64,000 bases of DNA from Corynebacterium aquilae DSM 44791 (GTDB lineage: Bacteria > Actinomycetota > Actinomycetes > Mycobacteriales > Mycobacteriaceae), in NCBI RefSeq assembly GCF_001941445.1, contig NZ_CP009245.1, positions 2,317,992-2,381,991 of the forward strand, in the 5' to 3' direction. Made by a program: the position numbers and the translations under genes. Shown here piece after piece: positions 41,951 to 51,853 of this stretch; within the stretch, counting starts at the first letter, position 1, and each line of letters begins with the position of its first letter. The notes under the pieces were generated by a model that made no database searches, was not told the DNA's origin, and saw nothing but the letters and a program-made list of their open reading frames with translations.

Positions 41951-43468
41951 TTAGGACAGCTTCATGGAGCCGGTCTCCTTGAAGCGCTGGTGGAAGGACA
42001 GAGCCTCATCCAGCAGGTGCGGGGTCTGCATGGTCTTGTTGGCCTTGGCCTCAGCCAGTGCACGGTCGTAGTAGTCCTGCAGCATCGGACGGTAGTCCGG
42101 GTGAGCCAGGGCGATCATCTTTTCGACCTTCTGGCGCGGTGCCAGGCCACGGAGATCCGCGTAGCCGTACTCGGTGATGATGACCTTGACGTCCTGCTCG
42201 GTGTGGTCAACGTGGGAGACCATCGGCACGATGGCGGAGATGGCGCCACCCTTAGCGTCGGAGGGGGTGATGAAGGAGCTGACCAGGCCGTTACGGGTGA
42301 AGTCAGCGGAGCCACCGACACCGTTCATCATGCGGGAGCCAACCACGTTGGTGGAGTTGACGTTGCCGTAGATGTCGGCCTCGATCAGACCGTTGGTGCA
42401 AATAAGGCCGAGTCGACGGACGACCTCGGGGTGGTTGGAGACCTGCTGGGGGCGCAGGATGATGGTCTCGCGGTACTTGGAGGCCTCCTTGTTCATACGC
42501 TCTGCGTACTCCGGGGACAGGGAGAAGGAGGTTGCGGAAGCAACGGTCATCTTGCCTGCGTCGATGAGGTCGACCATGCCGTCCTGGATGACCTCGGTGT
42601 AGGCCTTGATGTTCTCGAACTTGGAGTCGAGCAGGCCGCTCATCACAGCGTTGGGCACGTTACCGACACCGGACTGCATGATGTAGCCGTCGTAGGTCAG
42701 GCGACCTGCACGAACCTCGCCCTCCAGGAAGTCGAGGAAGTGGCCGGCGATCTGCTTGGACTGATCGTCGATCGGCTTGAACGGTGCGTTGCGGTCGGGG
42801 GCGTCGGTCTCGACGACTGCGACAACCTTGTCAAGGTCGATGTCGATGTAGGTGTTACCGATGCGCTGGCCCGGCTCGGTGATCGGGATGGGCTGACGGT
42901 TGGGCAGCGGGGCGATGCGGTAGATATCCGCCATGCCCTCGAGCTCCTCGGACTGCCAGGAGTTGACCTCGATGATGATCTTCTCGGCGGCGTCGAGGTA
43001 TTCGACGTTGTTACCGACGGACGAGGAAGGAACGATGTGGCCTTCCTCGGTGATGCGGACGGCCTCAACGATGGCGACGTTCATCTGGCCGAAGAAGCCC
43101 TGCTGCACGTACATACCGGACTCGGAGAGGTGGTAGTCCATGTAATAGCTGGTGCCGTCGTTGATCTTGCTGCGCAGGATCGGGTCGGACTGGTAGGGGG
43201 TGCGGAAGTGAATGGCGTCAGCCTCAGCGAGGACACCATCGCAGTCCGGCGCGGTGGAGGCGCCGGTGAACAGGTCGATCATGTACTCATCGCCGCGGGC
43301 GTGTGCTTCCTTGGCACGCTCTGCGATGGCGGTCGGCAGTGCCTTGGGGTAGCCGGCACCGGTGAAGCCGGAGATACCGACCTTGTCGCCGTGGTTGACG
43401 AACTGAGCGGCTTCTGCAGCCGTCATGACCTTGTTGCGGAGCTGTGCGTTAGCGATCCGATCAGACAT
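41951..43468 (-). CDS. actA: Acetyl-CoA hydrolase / succinyl-CoA:acetate CoA-transferase
   Basis: Moves CoA between acetate and succinyl-CoA or other acyl-CoAs (class I CoA-transferase, cat1/SCACT type). A 505-residue protein. The oxyanion loop is KVGISGFTGAGYPKALP and the catalytic glutamate is in IITEYGYADLRGL; GVGNVPNAVM is the CoA site. ATG at 43468 (MSDRIANAQLRNKV) has AGGAGG five bases upstream; the frame open to 43645 is upstream sequence. By position it matches C. glutamicum ActA. RamA-like sites lie about 235-250 bases upstream. Confidence 0.94.
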   Translation of the reverse strand: MSDRIANAQLRNKVMTAAEAAQFVNHGDKVGISGFTGAGYPKALPTAIAERAKEAHARGDEYMIDLFTGASTAPDCDGVLAEADAIHFRTPYQSDPILRSKINDGTSYYMDYHLSESGMYVQQGFFGQMNVAIVEAVRITEEGHIVPSSSVGNNVEYLDAAEKIIIEVNSWQSEELEGMADIYRIAPLPNRQPIPITEPGQRIGNTYIDIDLDKVVAVVETDAPDRNAPFKPIDDQSKQIAGHFLDFLEGEVRAGRLTYDGYIMQSGVGNVPNAVMSGLLDSKFENIKAYTEVIQDGMVDLIDAGKMTVASATSFSLSPEYAERMNKEASKYRETIILRPQQVSNHPEVVRRLGLICTNGLIEADIYGNVNSTNVVGSRMMNGVGGSADFTRNGLVSSFITPSDAKGGAISAIVPMVSHVDHTEQDVKVIITEYGYADLRGLAPRQKVEKMIALAHPDYRPMLQDYYDRALAEAKANKTMQTPHLLDEALSFHQRFKETGSMKLS

Positions 43469-43912
43469 GTATTCCTCCTGGGAAGGCCCCCACGCACACA
43501 GTGTGCAGTGCGGGAGGGCTTGATTCTTTACTAAAGATGGTCCTCGCGAGTGCGGGGCATGGCGTACAAACGTTGCAACGTTGGCAGCGCTGACACCACA
43601 GTGTGACCCACCATACGCGATTCGCGCTGTAGTTACTGTGACCACATTAATAGATGTGGGGCCTTGTTGCCCCTGCTTTTTGGCAGTTTTCTCCCCAATT
43701 CACCCCCAGCAGCACCCCCAACCAGCACCTTTGTTAAAAGCTGGCGTCGTTCGCTGCTAGCGAACCTGCTTTCTTCGCTTCTGTCATGCCCCCGCAGCTG
43801 TTAAGACGCCCCCTGATTAACCTCGCCCCAAGGTGGCTCCAGTTCGGGGCGAGGGGGTTTGCTGCGCTGACGTTTTTCTCTTGCTGGTTGGATTAATGGA
43901 AGAATTCGGCTC
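43469..43912. other. actA-dusB divergent region with RamA-like sites
   Basis: About 440 bases without a gene. Two ACCCCCA runs (43702-43708, 43714-43720) 12 bp apart plus a nearby CTCCCCA resemble RamA tandem sites upstream of actA. Between 43740 and 43800 short C/G-rich repeats remain unexplained. Confidence 0.45.
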
Positions 43913-45058
43913 ATGTCAGTGCAAATTGGTTCCCTTTCTTTGTCTTCACCGGTGGTGCTAGCCCCCATGGCGGGCGTCACCAACGTGGCCTTTCGCACCC
44001 TGTGTCGCGAACTCGAACGCGAAGCTTTCGGCAGCGTTGCCGGCTTGTATGTGTGCGAAATGATTACTGCGCGCGCTTTGTGCGAGCGCAATGAGAAGAC
44101 AATGCACATGACGACATTTGCTCCCGACGAGCAGCCGCGCTCCTTGCAGCTGTACACCACGGATCCACACTGGACGTATGAGGCAGCCAAAATGATTGTC
44201 GAGGAGGATCTGGCGGACCATATCGACATGAACTTTGGCTGTCCGGTTCCGAAGGTGACGCGTCGTGGTGGCGGCTCTGCCCTGCCCTATAAGCGTCGAC
44301 TGTTTGGAAATATCGTGGCGGCCGCTGTGAAGGCCACCGAGGGCACTGACATCCCCGTGACCGTGAAGTTCCGCGTCGGCATCGACGATGAGCACCACAC
44401 CCACCTGGATGCGGGCCGCATTGCCGTGGAGGAGGGCGCCGCCGCGGTGGCACTGCACGCGCGCACGGCCGCGCAGCGCTATTCCGGGGAGGCCGACTGG
44501 TCGGAGATTGCACGGTTGAAGGAGCACCTGGCTCATACCGGCATCCCGGTTTTAGGCAACGGCGATATTTTCGCGGCAGCTGATGCGTCCCGCATGATGG
44601 CGGAGACCGGTTGCGATGGCGTGGTGATCGGGCGGGGTTGTTTGGGCCGCCCGTGGTTGTTTGCTTCCCTGGCGGCGGAGCTGTCCGGGAAGCCCTTGCC
44701 CCCGGAGCCGACCTTGGGAGAGGTCACCCGCATCATTAGCCGCCACGCCGAGCTGCTCGTCGAGCACGACGGTGAGGAAAAGGGCTGCCGTGATTTGCGT
44801 AAGCATATGGGCTGGTACCTTCGCGGATTCCCGGTGGGGGGCGATGTTCGTCGTGCGTTGGCGACGGTGAAAACGTTGGATGAGTTGGCTCGTATCCTTG
44901 ATCCTTTGCGCGATTCTGATGCGCTGGCCGACGATGCCGAAGGCCCACGTGGCCGTCAGGGCTCCCCCTCCAAGGTGGTTTTGCCGGAAGGGTGGTTGGA
45001 CGACCCGGAGGATGTCACTGTTCCCGAGGGCGCGGACATCATGCATTCCGGCGGATAA
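43913..45058 (+). CDS. dusB: tRNA-dihydrouridine synthase
   Basis: FMN enzyme that reduces uridines in tRNA D-loops. A TIM-barrel (residues about 5-260) with VVLAPMAGVTNVAFRTLC at the N-terminus, the catalytic cysteine in HIDMNFGCPVPKV, the RGGGSALPYKRRL loop, and the FMN phosphate site VVIGRGCLGRPW. A helical C-terminal tRNA-binding domain follows. The last 60 residues are an acidic tail of unknown role. ATG at 43913 has GGAAG about ten bases upstream. phoU follows after 64 bases from its own promoter. Confidence 0.95.
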   Translation: MSVQIGSLSLSSPVVLAPMAGVTNVAFRTLCRELEREAFGSVAGLYVCEMITARALCERNEKTMHMTTFAPDEQPRSLQLYTTDPHWTYEAAKMIVEEDLADHIDMNFGCPVPKVTRRGGGSALPYKRRLFGNIVAAAVKATEGTDIPVTVKFRVGIDDEHHTHLDAGRIAVEEGAAAVALHARTAAQRYSGEADWSEIARLKEHLAHTGIPVLGNGDIFAAADASRMMAETGCDGVVIGRGCLGRPWLFASLAAELSGKPLPPEPTLGEVTRIISRHAELLVEHDGEEKGCRDLRKHMGWYLRGFPVGGDVRRALATVKTLDELARILDPLRDSDALADDAEGPRGRQGSPSKVVLPEGWLDDPEDVTVPEGADIMHSGG

Positions 45059-45122
45059 ACACCACCCCCGCCTTCACCCCCTTTGGCAATGGTTTTCATC
45101 CCAACTACTACAATCTGGGGTT

Positions 45123-45863
45123 ATGCGCGATGCTTACGCCCAATCCCTTGCAGAATTTTCAGATAACGTGTGTTCTCTCGCGGACATTGTCTCCGAGACG
45201 ATGGAGCATGCCACCTCCGCCCTGTGCCGCGCCGATAGGTTTCGCGCGGATAAAGCACTGGATTTAAAGAAGCAGGAAGTTGCCTTGCGGGAGTCCTGCG
45301 AGGAGCGCGCGGTGAAGCTTTTAGCGACGGAAAGTCCCGTCGCCCGCGATCTGCGCCAGGTGGTGTCCTCCATTTATATCGTGGAGGATCTCGCGCACAT
45401 GGCCGCTTTGGCCCGCCACATTGCTCAAATTGCCGCGCGGCGTTCCCCGAAGCCTGCGGTTCCGGAACGGCTTGTCCCCTATTTCACCGAGATGGGCAAA
45501 GTGGCGTCCTCGTTGACCCGCACCATGCGCATGGTGCTGGCAAATCCCGACCCTGAGCTGGCATCTCAGCTGATGGATGAGGATGACGCGATCGACGAGC
45601 TGCACGCCTATTTGATGACCAAGTTGACCGATGAGGTGTGGCCGCACAGCACGGTTGAGGCTGTTGATGTGGCGTTGGCGAGCCGGTTTTTTGAGCGTTT
45701 TGCCGACCATGCGGTCAGCGTTGGTACGCGGATTGTGTATTTGGCGACTGGCTTGCACCACAAGGATTATCTCGCCCGGCGGGAGCGTGAGATGGAGGAA
45801 GCTTCCCAGTTCCATGACGAGATTCTGGCGTTGGAGGAACGTTTCCGGAATCAGTTCTCCTAG
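45123..45863 (+). CDS. phoU: Phosphate uptake regulator PhoU
   Basis: A 246-residue double three-helix bundle (two PhoU repeats, about residues 1-115 and 120-230) that damps the Pst transporter and its sensor kinase when phosphate is ample. ELRQVVSS-type metal/contact segment is seen in ARDLRQVVSSIYIVEDLAHMA, with the second repeat FFERFADHAVSVGTRI. ATG at 45123 follows TACAAT (45109-45114) by eight bases, suggesting a leaderless mRNA. It converges on pstB. Confidence 0.93.
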   Translation: MRDAYAQSLAEFSDNVCSLADIVSETMEHATSALCRADRFRADKALDLKKQEVALRESCEERAVKLLATESPVARDLRQVVSSIYIVEDLAHMAALARHIAQIAARRSPKPAVPERLVPYFTEMGKVASSLTRTMRMVLANPDPELASQLMDEDDAIDELHAYLMTKLTDEVWPHSTVEAVDVALASRFFERFADHAVSVGTRIVYLATGLHHKDYLARREREMEEASQFHDEILALEERFRNQFS

Positions 45864-45878
45864 CGTTAGCACAGTTTC

Positions 45879-45918
45879 ACTGGCCGTCTTCCCTTTCGAG
45901 GGAGGCGGCCAGTTTTTA
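45879..45918 (+). terminator. Terminator of phoU
   Basis: ACTGGCCG...CGGCCAGT with an inner TTCCC/GGGAG-type stem, followed by TTTTTA. Confidence 0.88.
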
Positions 45919-45937
45919 TTGGCTTAGCCCATGGAGA

Positions 45938-45984
45938 AACCCCCGAGGGAAGCTCCCTTTTGGGTGACTTCATTCGGGGGTTAT
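45938..45984 (-). terminator. Terminator region of the pst operon
   Basis: AACCCCCGA pairs with TTCGGGGGTT around an inner GGGA/TCCC stem; the minus strand ends in GTTTCTCC. Confidence 0.65.
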
Positions 45985-46049
45985 AGCGGGCACTAATCGG
46001 ACATTAAATAGTGCTTTGCTGTTGTTTTTGGTGCCCGGCGTGCGGGGTT

Positions 46050-46850
46050 TTAGCCGAAGCGGCCGGAGATGTAGTCTTCGGTTTCCTGGCGGTTCGGGTT
46101 GGAGAAGATGACCTCAGTGTCGTCGACCTCGACCAGGTTGCCGGGCTTGCCGGTGGCTTCCAGGGAGAAGAAGGCGGTGCGGTCGGACACACGTGCTGCT
46201 TGCTGCATGTTGTGGGTCACGATGACGATGGTGTAGTCCTCTTTGAGTTCGGCAATGAGGTCTTCGATGGCCAGGGTGGAGATGGGGTCCAGCGCGGAGC
46301 AGGGCTCGTCCATGAGGAGAACTTCGGGCTGGACGGCGATGGCGCGGGCGATGCACAGGCGCTGCTGCTGTCCACCGGACAGGCCGCCGCCCGGCTTGTC
46401 GAGGCGGTCTTTAACTTCTTCCCACAGGTTGGCGCCACGCAGGGCGCGTTCGGCGGTTTCTTTCAGGCGGGCCTTGTCCTTGACGCCTGCCAGCTTGAGC
46501 CCGGCGACGACGTTTTCTTCGATGGACATGGTCGGGAAGGGGTTGGGCTTCTGGAACACCATGCCGATGGTGCTGCGCACTGCCACCGGGTCGACGCCGG
46601 CGCCGTAGATGTCTTGCCCGTCGAGGGTGATGCGCCCTTCGACGCGGGCGCCGGGGGTGACTTCGTGCATGCGGTTGAGGCTGCGCAGCACGGTGGATTT
46701 ACCGCAGCCGGAGGGGCCGATGAAGGCGGTGACGGCGTTGCGGGGGATGTCGAGGTTGATGTCGCGCACGGCGTGGAAGTCGCCGTAGTAGATGTTGACG
46801 TCTTCGAGTTTCAGCGCCAGGTTGCTGGGAGCCATCAGGCTTGCAGTCAT
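46050..46850 (-). CDS. pstB: Phosphate ABC transporter ATPase
   Basis: ATP-hydrolysing subunit of the high-affinity phosphate importer. A 266-residue ABC ATPase with Walker [18 protein letters not shown], the PstB-specific Q-loop [12 protein letters not shown], signature [16 protein letters not shown], Walker [14 protein letters not shown] and switch [12 protein letters not shown] at 46850 has AAAGGAG about twelve bases upstream. It is the last gene of pstSCAB; pstA ends 65 bases upstream. Confidence 0.97.
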   Translation of the reverse strand: MTASLMAPSNLALKLEDVNIYYGDFHAVRDINLDIPRNAVTAFIGPSGCGKSTVLRSLNRMHEVTPGARVEGRITLDGQDIYGAGVDPVAVRSTIGMVFQKPNPFPTMSIEENVVAGLKLAGVKDKARLKETAERALRGANLWEEVKDRLDKPGGGLSGGQQQRLCIARAIAVQPEVLLMDEPCSALDPISTLAIEDLIAELKEDYTIVIVTHNMQQAARVSDRTAFFSLEATGKPGNLVEVDDTEVIFSNPNRQETEDYISGRFG

Positions 46851-46915
46851 GGTGGTCTTTTCTCCTTTGTGGGGTGCCAGTGGGTGGCGTTGGGTGGGTT
46901 GAGGTGGGGTGGGTT

Positions 46916-47836
46916 TTAGCGCTGGCCGGTGGCGAAGCGGGCGGCGATGATGCGGGCGCCGATGTTGAGGACCGCGATGAGCAGCACCAGGGTGAGGGCG
47001 GCGCCCCACATCTTGGCGATGACTGCGTCGGCGGAGCCTGCCTTGTACATGTCGAGCATCATCAGGGGCAGGGAGGACTGCGGGTTGTGGAAGGGGTTGT
47101 AGTTGATGGCTTGGGTGGAGCCGACCAGGATGAGCACCGGTGCGGATTCGCCCATGACGCGGGCGATGGCGAGCATGATGCCGGTGATGATGCCGGATCC
47201 GGCGGTGGGGATCACGATCTTGACGATGGTGAGCCATTTCGGGGTGCCGAGTGCGTAGGAGGCTTCACGCAGGTCTGCGGGGACGATGCGCAGCATTTCC
47301 TCGGTGGTGCGAATGATGACGGGCAGCATCAGCAGCACCAGCGACAGTGACACGGCGATACCGGAGCGTTCGAAACCGAACAGGACGATCCAGACGGAGT
47401 AGATGAACAGTGCAGCAACGATGGAGGGCACCCCGGAGAGGATGTCGACCATGAAGGTGGTGATGCGGCCGAGTCGGTTATTGCCGGCGTATTCGACGAG
47501 GTAGACGGCAACGAGGATGCCGATGGGGACAGATACCAGGGCGGTGATGCCGACCTGGATGAAGGTTCCGACCATGGCGTGGGCGGCGCCGCCGCCGGGC
47601 TTGCTCAGCAGCACGCCTTTTTGGCTGTAGGACCACCAGCTGGAGTTGCCGATGGCGTGGGCGCCGTGGGTGATCAGGTCGGTGAGCAACCACACCAGCG
47701 GGATGAGCGCGAGGCCCAGGGTGGCGGTGATGATGACGGTTGCCATGTTGTTGGTGAGTTTGCGGCGCGTTGAGGGCTGTTGGAAGGTGACGCCGGCGCT
47801 GACATTGTTGGGCGCGGGGCTAATACTCGTGGTCAA
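46916..47836 (-). CDS. pstA: Phosphate ABC transporter permease PstA
   Basis: Membrane subunit of the phosphate importer, six helices with a leading N-terminal segment, 306 residues. The EAA loop is seen in [27 protein letters not shown], and [13 protein letters not shown] is the PstA helix motif. TTG at 47836 ([11 protein letters not shown]) is the likely start because AAAGGA lies about eight bases upstream; the frame open to 47893 has no ribosome site. It follows pstC in the operon after 105 bases. Confidence 0.93.
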   Translation of the reverse strand: MTTSISPAPNNVSAGVTFQQPSTRRKLTNNMATVIITATLGLALIPLVWLLTDLITHGAHAIGNSSWWSYSQKGVLLSKPGGGAAHAMVGTFIQVGITALVSVPIGILVAVYLVEYAGNNRLGRITTFMVDILSGVPSIVAALFIYSVWIVLFGFERSGIAVSLSLVLLMLPVIIRTTEEMLRIVPADLREASYALGTPKWLTIVKIVIPTAGSGIITGIMLAIARVMGESAPVLILVGSTQAINYNPFHNPQSSLPLMMLDMYKAGSADAVIAKMWGAALTLVLLIAVLNIGARIIAARFATGQR

Positions 47837-47941
47837 GGCGTGTCCTTTGTGCGTGGGTCGGTCGTACAGATTCGGGTGGTGTGGGGCGACCACACCGGTG
47901 GAGATCCCTTGGTGGGGTGGGGGTCTTGGTGAGTCTGTGGC

Positions 47942-48994
47942 TTATTTGGTCTTTCCTGCGCGGGTCACGATGCCGCGGGCGGCGGCGTTGACGGCGAAGG
48001 TGACGATGAACAGCACGAGACCTGCGGCGATGTAGGCGCCTGCTTTGAGGTTGTCGTTGAATTCGGGGGCGGCGTTGGCGATGGCGGTGGCGAAGGTGGT
48101 GCCGCCGTCGAACAGGGAGGCGCGGAAGGCGCTGGAGGGGCTGACCACGAGGTAGAGGGCCATGGTTTCGCCGAGTGCGCGGCCGAGGCCGAGCATGGAG
48201 CCGGAGACGAAGCCGGTGCGTCCGAAGGGCCACACGGTGAGTTTGACGACTTCGAAGCGGGTGGCGCCGAGGGCGAGGGCGGACTCGATGTGCCCCTTGG
48301 GGGTTTGGGCGAAGACTTCGCGGGCGGTGGCGGCGATGATGGGGAGGATCATGATGGCGAGCACGATGCCACCGGTGAAGATGTTGCGGCTGGTGGCGAA
48401 TGCCGGGGAGTTGGCGTAGTGCTCAAACAGGAAGATGTTTCCTGCGTGCTTGTTGATCCAGTCGAAGAAGGGGCCGAGGGCGGGGCCGAGCACCATTGCG
48501 CCCCAGAGGCCGTACACGATGGAGGGCACGGCGGCGAGGATGTCGACGAGCCAGCCGAGGATGCCTTTGAGACGGGCTGGGGCGTAGACGGTGAGGTAGA
48601 TGGAAATCCCGAGGGCGACGGGCATCGCGATGAGCAGGGCGAGGGTCGCGATGCTCATGGTGACCAGGAAGAGGTTGGCGATGCCGAAGGTCATGGCCTG
48701 CGGGTTGCTGGTGTTCCAGTCGCCGCGGTAGGTCAGAAAGCCCCACAGCCCACCGGTGTTGTTGTTCAGGGCGGGCACGGCACGCCAGACGAGGAACAGG
48801 CCGATGGCGGCGATCAGCGCGGTGATGGCGATGGAGCTCGAGCGAGCTGCGCCGAGGAACAGGCGGTCTCCCAGGTGGGGGGAGCCGTGCAGGTCCACCG
48901 AGCGTCGTTTCGGTGCGGCGGTGTCTGCGCCGGCGGGGGCGGGCGTGGTGTTGGTGGTCACCGCAGAGTCGCTAGTGAGGATATCGCTGGACAC
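47942..48994 (-). CDS. pstC: Phosphate ABC transporter permease PstC
   Basis: Second membrane subunit of the phosphate importer, 350 residues, six helices. The N-terminal 45 residues are hydrophilic (DTAAPKRRSVDLHGS). The EAA loop is ESALALGATRFEVVKLTVWPFGRTGFVSG and AAVPSIVYGLWGAMVLGP is the family helix. The start is GTG at 48994. It lies 143 bases after pstS, where a hairpin may reduce read-through. Confidence 0.95.
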   Translation of the reverse strand: MSSDILTSDSAVTTNTTPAPAGADTAAPKRRSVDLHGSPHLGDRLFLGAARSSSIAITALIAAIGLFLVWRAVPALNNNTGGLWGFLTYRGDWNTSNPQAMTFGIANLFLVTMSIATLALLIAMPVALGISIYLTVYAPARLKGILGWLVDILAAVPSIVYGLWGAMVLGPALGPFFDWINKHAGNIFLFEHYANSPAFATSRNIFTGGIVLAIMILPIIAATAREVFAQTPKGHIESALALGATRFEVVKLTVWPFGRTGFVSGSMLGLGRALGETMALYLVVSPSSAFRASLFDGGTTFATAIANAAPEFNDNLKAGAYIAAGLVLFIVTFAVNAAARGIVTRAGKTK

Positions 48995-49137
48995 GATAGG
49001 TGTGGCCTTCCACGTAGAGGGGGCTGAACTGGTTGTTTAGTGCGAGGGGCGTTGTTCGCCGTACTTCACGGGAAAGCGGGTGTGGCGAACACGGGGCGGG
49101 CTTCCCGGTGTGTGGGGAAGCCCGCGAGGGGTTGTGA

Positions 49138-50262
49138 TTAGTTGATGGCTTCGACAGCTGCGGCGAGCTTGTCTTTGTACTCACCGGACACCGGGATGTA
49201 GCCGGCTTCCTCGAGGTCGCTGTTCTGGGACTCCAGGGCCACGGTCAGGAAGTCCTTGACCTGGTTTTTGGTGTTCTCGTCGTAGCCTGCGGAGCAGACG
49301 ATCTCGTAGGTGGTCAGCACCAGCGGGTAGGCACCCTTGGTCTTCATCTCGAACAGCTTGGTGGAGTCGACCACCATGTTGTGGCCCTCGGTCTTGAAGG
49401 TCAGGTTGTTCAGCGCCACGCCCACGCTTTCGGGGTTGAGCTCAACGGGGCCCTCACCGAAGTCGATGTCAGCGATGTTCAGGCCCGCCTCGGTGGCGAA
49501 GCCGGCCTCCACGTAGGTGATGGCACCGTCGATGCTTTGCACCTGGCCGACGACACCGGTGGAGCCGTTAGCGCCAGCACCGGTGGCAGAGGGGAAAGCC
49601 TTGCCAGTGGTGTCCCAGAATCCGCCGGTGGCGGCCTTGAGGAACTTCTGGAAGTTGTCGGAGGTACCGGACTCTTCGGAGCGGTAGATGACGCTGATCG
49701 GCTTATCGGGCAGGTTGTCGTTCATAGCTGCCAGGGCCGGGTCGTTCCAGTTGGTGATTTCGCCCTTGAAGATCTTGGCGATGAGCTCCGGGGTCAGGGT
49801 GACCTTGTCGACGCCGTCCAGCTTGTAGGCGACACCGACGGGACCGATGACCATGGGCAGGTGCCACGCCTCGTTGCCACCACAGCGCTTGGCGGCCGCC
49901 TCGATCTGCTCGTCTTTGAGCGGGGAGTCGGAGCCACCGAAAGCAACCTGGCCGGCGATGAACTGCTTCTGACCCGCGCCGGAACCGGAGGGGGTGTAGG
50001 AGAAGGACGCGCCGTCGACTGCGTTGGAGTAGGCGTTGCCGAAAATGTCCATCGCCTTCTGCTGGCTCGATGCGCCCTCAGCGACGAGGGTGCCGGTGGC
50101 CTTGGAGAGCTTCTCCTGGGCTGCGTCGGACACGGTGTTGTTCTCGGCGTCGCTCGGCCCATCGGAGCATGCTGCGAGCCCGAAGACGACCGCGCCGGCA
50201 CCGGTCAGTGCGGCGAGGGTGCGGGCTGCGCGGGCATAACGGCGGTGGGTGTGAACAGTCAT
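49138..50262 (-). CDS. pstS: Phosphate-binding lipoprotein PstS
   Basis: Extracellular phosphate receptor anchored by lipid. A 374-residue protein with a signal peptide and lipobox VVFGLAACSDG (Cys32). Phosphate-binding loops include AEGASSQQKAMDIF, AFGGSDSPLKDEQ and YRSEESGTSDNFQKFL. ATG at 50262 has GAGAGGACC upstream. It heads pstSCAB and is preceded by a four-fold 11-bp-phased repeat typical of Pho regulation. Confidence 0.97.
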   Translation of the reverse strand: MTVHTHRRYARAARTLAALTGAGAVVFGLAACSDGPSDAENNTVSDAAQEKLSKATGTLVAEGASSQQKAMDIFGNAYSNAVDGASFSYTPSGSGAGQKQFIAGQVAFGGSDSPLKDEQIEAAAKRCGGNEAWHLPMVIGPVGVAYKLDGVDKVTLTPELIAKIFKGEITNWNDPALAAMNDNLPDKPISVIYRSEESGTSDNFQKFLKAATGGFWDTTGKAFPSATGAGANGSTGVVGQVQSIDGAITYVEAGFATEAGLNIADIDFGEGPVELNPESVGVALNNLTFKTEGHNMVVDSTKLFEMKTKGAYPLVLTTYEIVCSAGYDENTKNQVKDFLTVALESQNSDLEEAGYIPVSGEYKDKLAAAVEAIN

Positions 50263-50417
50263 TGCTGGTCCTCTCAGCGAAGAAAAATGTTGCTTTCGGG
50301 GGTGCGAAATGCAGGAGTTGAATTCTTTTGAAGCGCCGCCCCACGAGCTGATCAGAGCGTGACGGAGCGGCTAAAGGACACAGTAATTGCGTTTATAGAA
50401 AAGGCCAGAAGTTTTAG

Positions 50418-50456
50418 GTAAACACTTGGTTAACCTCCTAGTAACTGGAGAACAAC
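50418..50456 (-). promoter_or_regulatory. Pho-type direct repeats upstream of pstS
   Basis: On the minus strand GTTGTT, GTTACT, GTTAAC and GTTTAC start exactly 11 bp apart (plus 50451, 50440, 50429, 50418). Such phased hexamers are typical binding sites of OmpR/PhoB-type response regulators; PhoR of corynebacteria is the likely protein. Confidence 0.7.
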
Positions 50457-50830
50457 TACATCTTTGACCTGCGCAGTTAATTAGTTTAATGGGCATTTAC
50501 CCATTTTTTTAGGTGACATTTTAAAGCATTTTCCTACCCCCGCATTGGGTAAAAAATTGCCCATAATTGGAAAGTTCCCATTATAAAATTGCCCCATATC
50601 CCCGCCTCCCCCACCATCGCCCAAAGCCCACCAATAAATACATCCCAGCCCACCCCCTCAACTACCCCCAATAAGCCGTTCAACGCAACCCCGCCCACAC
50701 ACATCGGAAAACCCCACAAATAGACCTCACGCTGCACAAACCCACCCCACCACACCCCCAAATACACACCACCCCCGCCAGCCCACCGCCACCCCACGGC
50801 AGCCAGCCAACACCCCCGACACCACCAGCA
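50457..50830. other. pstS-mshD intergenic region with AT-rich island
   Basis: About 370 bases without a gene. 50490-50600 is AT-rich with repeats of AATTGCCC and ATGGGCATTTACCCAT; from about 50600 it becomes almost G-free on the plus strand. An 87-codon minus frame is rejected. Confidence 0.45.
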
Positions 50831-51784
50831 CTACACCGCGTACACCACGTGGCGCTCAATCACCCCAAAACCCATCCTCTCGTAGGTCGCCACCGCCGCC
50901 TCATTATCGGCCTCCACATACAAAATCACCTCAGCCGCCCCCCTACCGAACAAGTGCTTCACCCCCACCGCCACCAGCGGGGAGCCCAAACCCCGCCCCT
51001 GATAATCCCGATGCAACCCCACCACATACACCTCACCACGAACCACACTGCCCTGCCCGGAAGGAACCGACCCATGCCACTTCGTGTAATGGAAACCAAC
51101 CAGCCTGCCAGCCTGCTCATCCACCAACAACAACACCCCCTGCGGATCAAACCACTGCGCAGCCATCGACCGCCGCAGCTGGGCCTCATCCCACCCGCCC
51201 TGCTCCGGATGCCAATCAAACGCATCATTATTCACCCGCAGCCACTGCTCATGCACCCAATCCTGACCAAAGCGCTGCACCGCACCCGGATAATCCATCC
51301 ACACCAAATCCCCCGCAACCGGCCGCGCCGCCAACTCATCAACCGCTAAACGCGCCTCCTGATTCTCAATCCGCATCACCAACAACTCACGCTGCACCGA
51401 CCAACCATGCGACCACGCAAAACCCTGCGCCGCCGGCACATTTCCATGCGCCCACACCCCCTCCACCACGCCCGCTGACCGCATCGCATCCACCAACGCA
51501 TCCCCCACCCCGCGCCGCCGAAAACGCGGATCCACCACCATCTCCCCCATCCGATCCGGCAACACCACAGCCACCCCACACACCCGGCCCGGCTCACCCG
51601 CAAGGGTCGCGATAAAACACCGCGCCCCCTCAGCACCATCGGCAACCCCCTCCCGCACCGCGCGCACATACGCCTCCGACAACGGCTCCACCCGATCCAC
51701 CCGGAAAGCCTCATCGATCACCGACTGCACCTGGCCTGCCACATCCCCCTCCACAGGCAACTGCACAGAAACCACATCAAACAT
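50831..51784 (-). CDS. mshD: Mycothiol synthase
   Basis: Acetylates Cys-GlcN-Ins to complete mycothiol, the main low-mass thiol of actinobacteria. Two GNAT domains: the N-terminal one has MVVDPRFRRRGVGDALVDA, and the C-terminal one has VVGLHRDYQGRGLGSPLVAVGVKHL and ends ILYVEADNEAAVATYERMGF. Length (about 317 residues) fits the family. I give ATG at 51784 (MFDVVSVQLPVEG); in-frame GTG codons at 51790 and 51796 are possible, and AAGGA is best spaced for 51790. The coding strand is G/T-rich. Confidence 0.9.
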   Translation of the reverse strand: MFDVVSVQLPVEGDVAGQVQSVIDEAFRVDRVEPLSEAYVRAVREGVADGAEGARCFIATLAGEPGRVCGVAVVLPDRMGEMVVDPRFRRRGVGDALVDAMRSAGVVEGVWAHGNVPAAQGFAWSHGWSVQRELLVMRIENQEARLAVDELAARPVAGDLVWMDYPGAVQRFGQDWVHEQWLRVNNDAFDWHPEQGGWDEAQLRRSMAAQWFDPQGVLLLVDEQAGRLVGFHYTKWHGSVPSGQGSVVRGEVYVVGLHRDYQGRGLGSPLVAVGVKHLFGRGAAEVILYVEADNEAAVATYERMGFGVIERHVVYAV

Positions 51785-51853
51785 CAACACAAACACATCC
51801 TTAAAAAGCAGTCTTATTACTTAGGCTGAAATCTACCTGCTTAAATAAGAACC

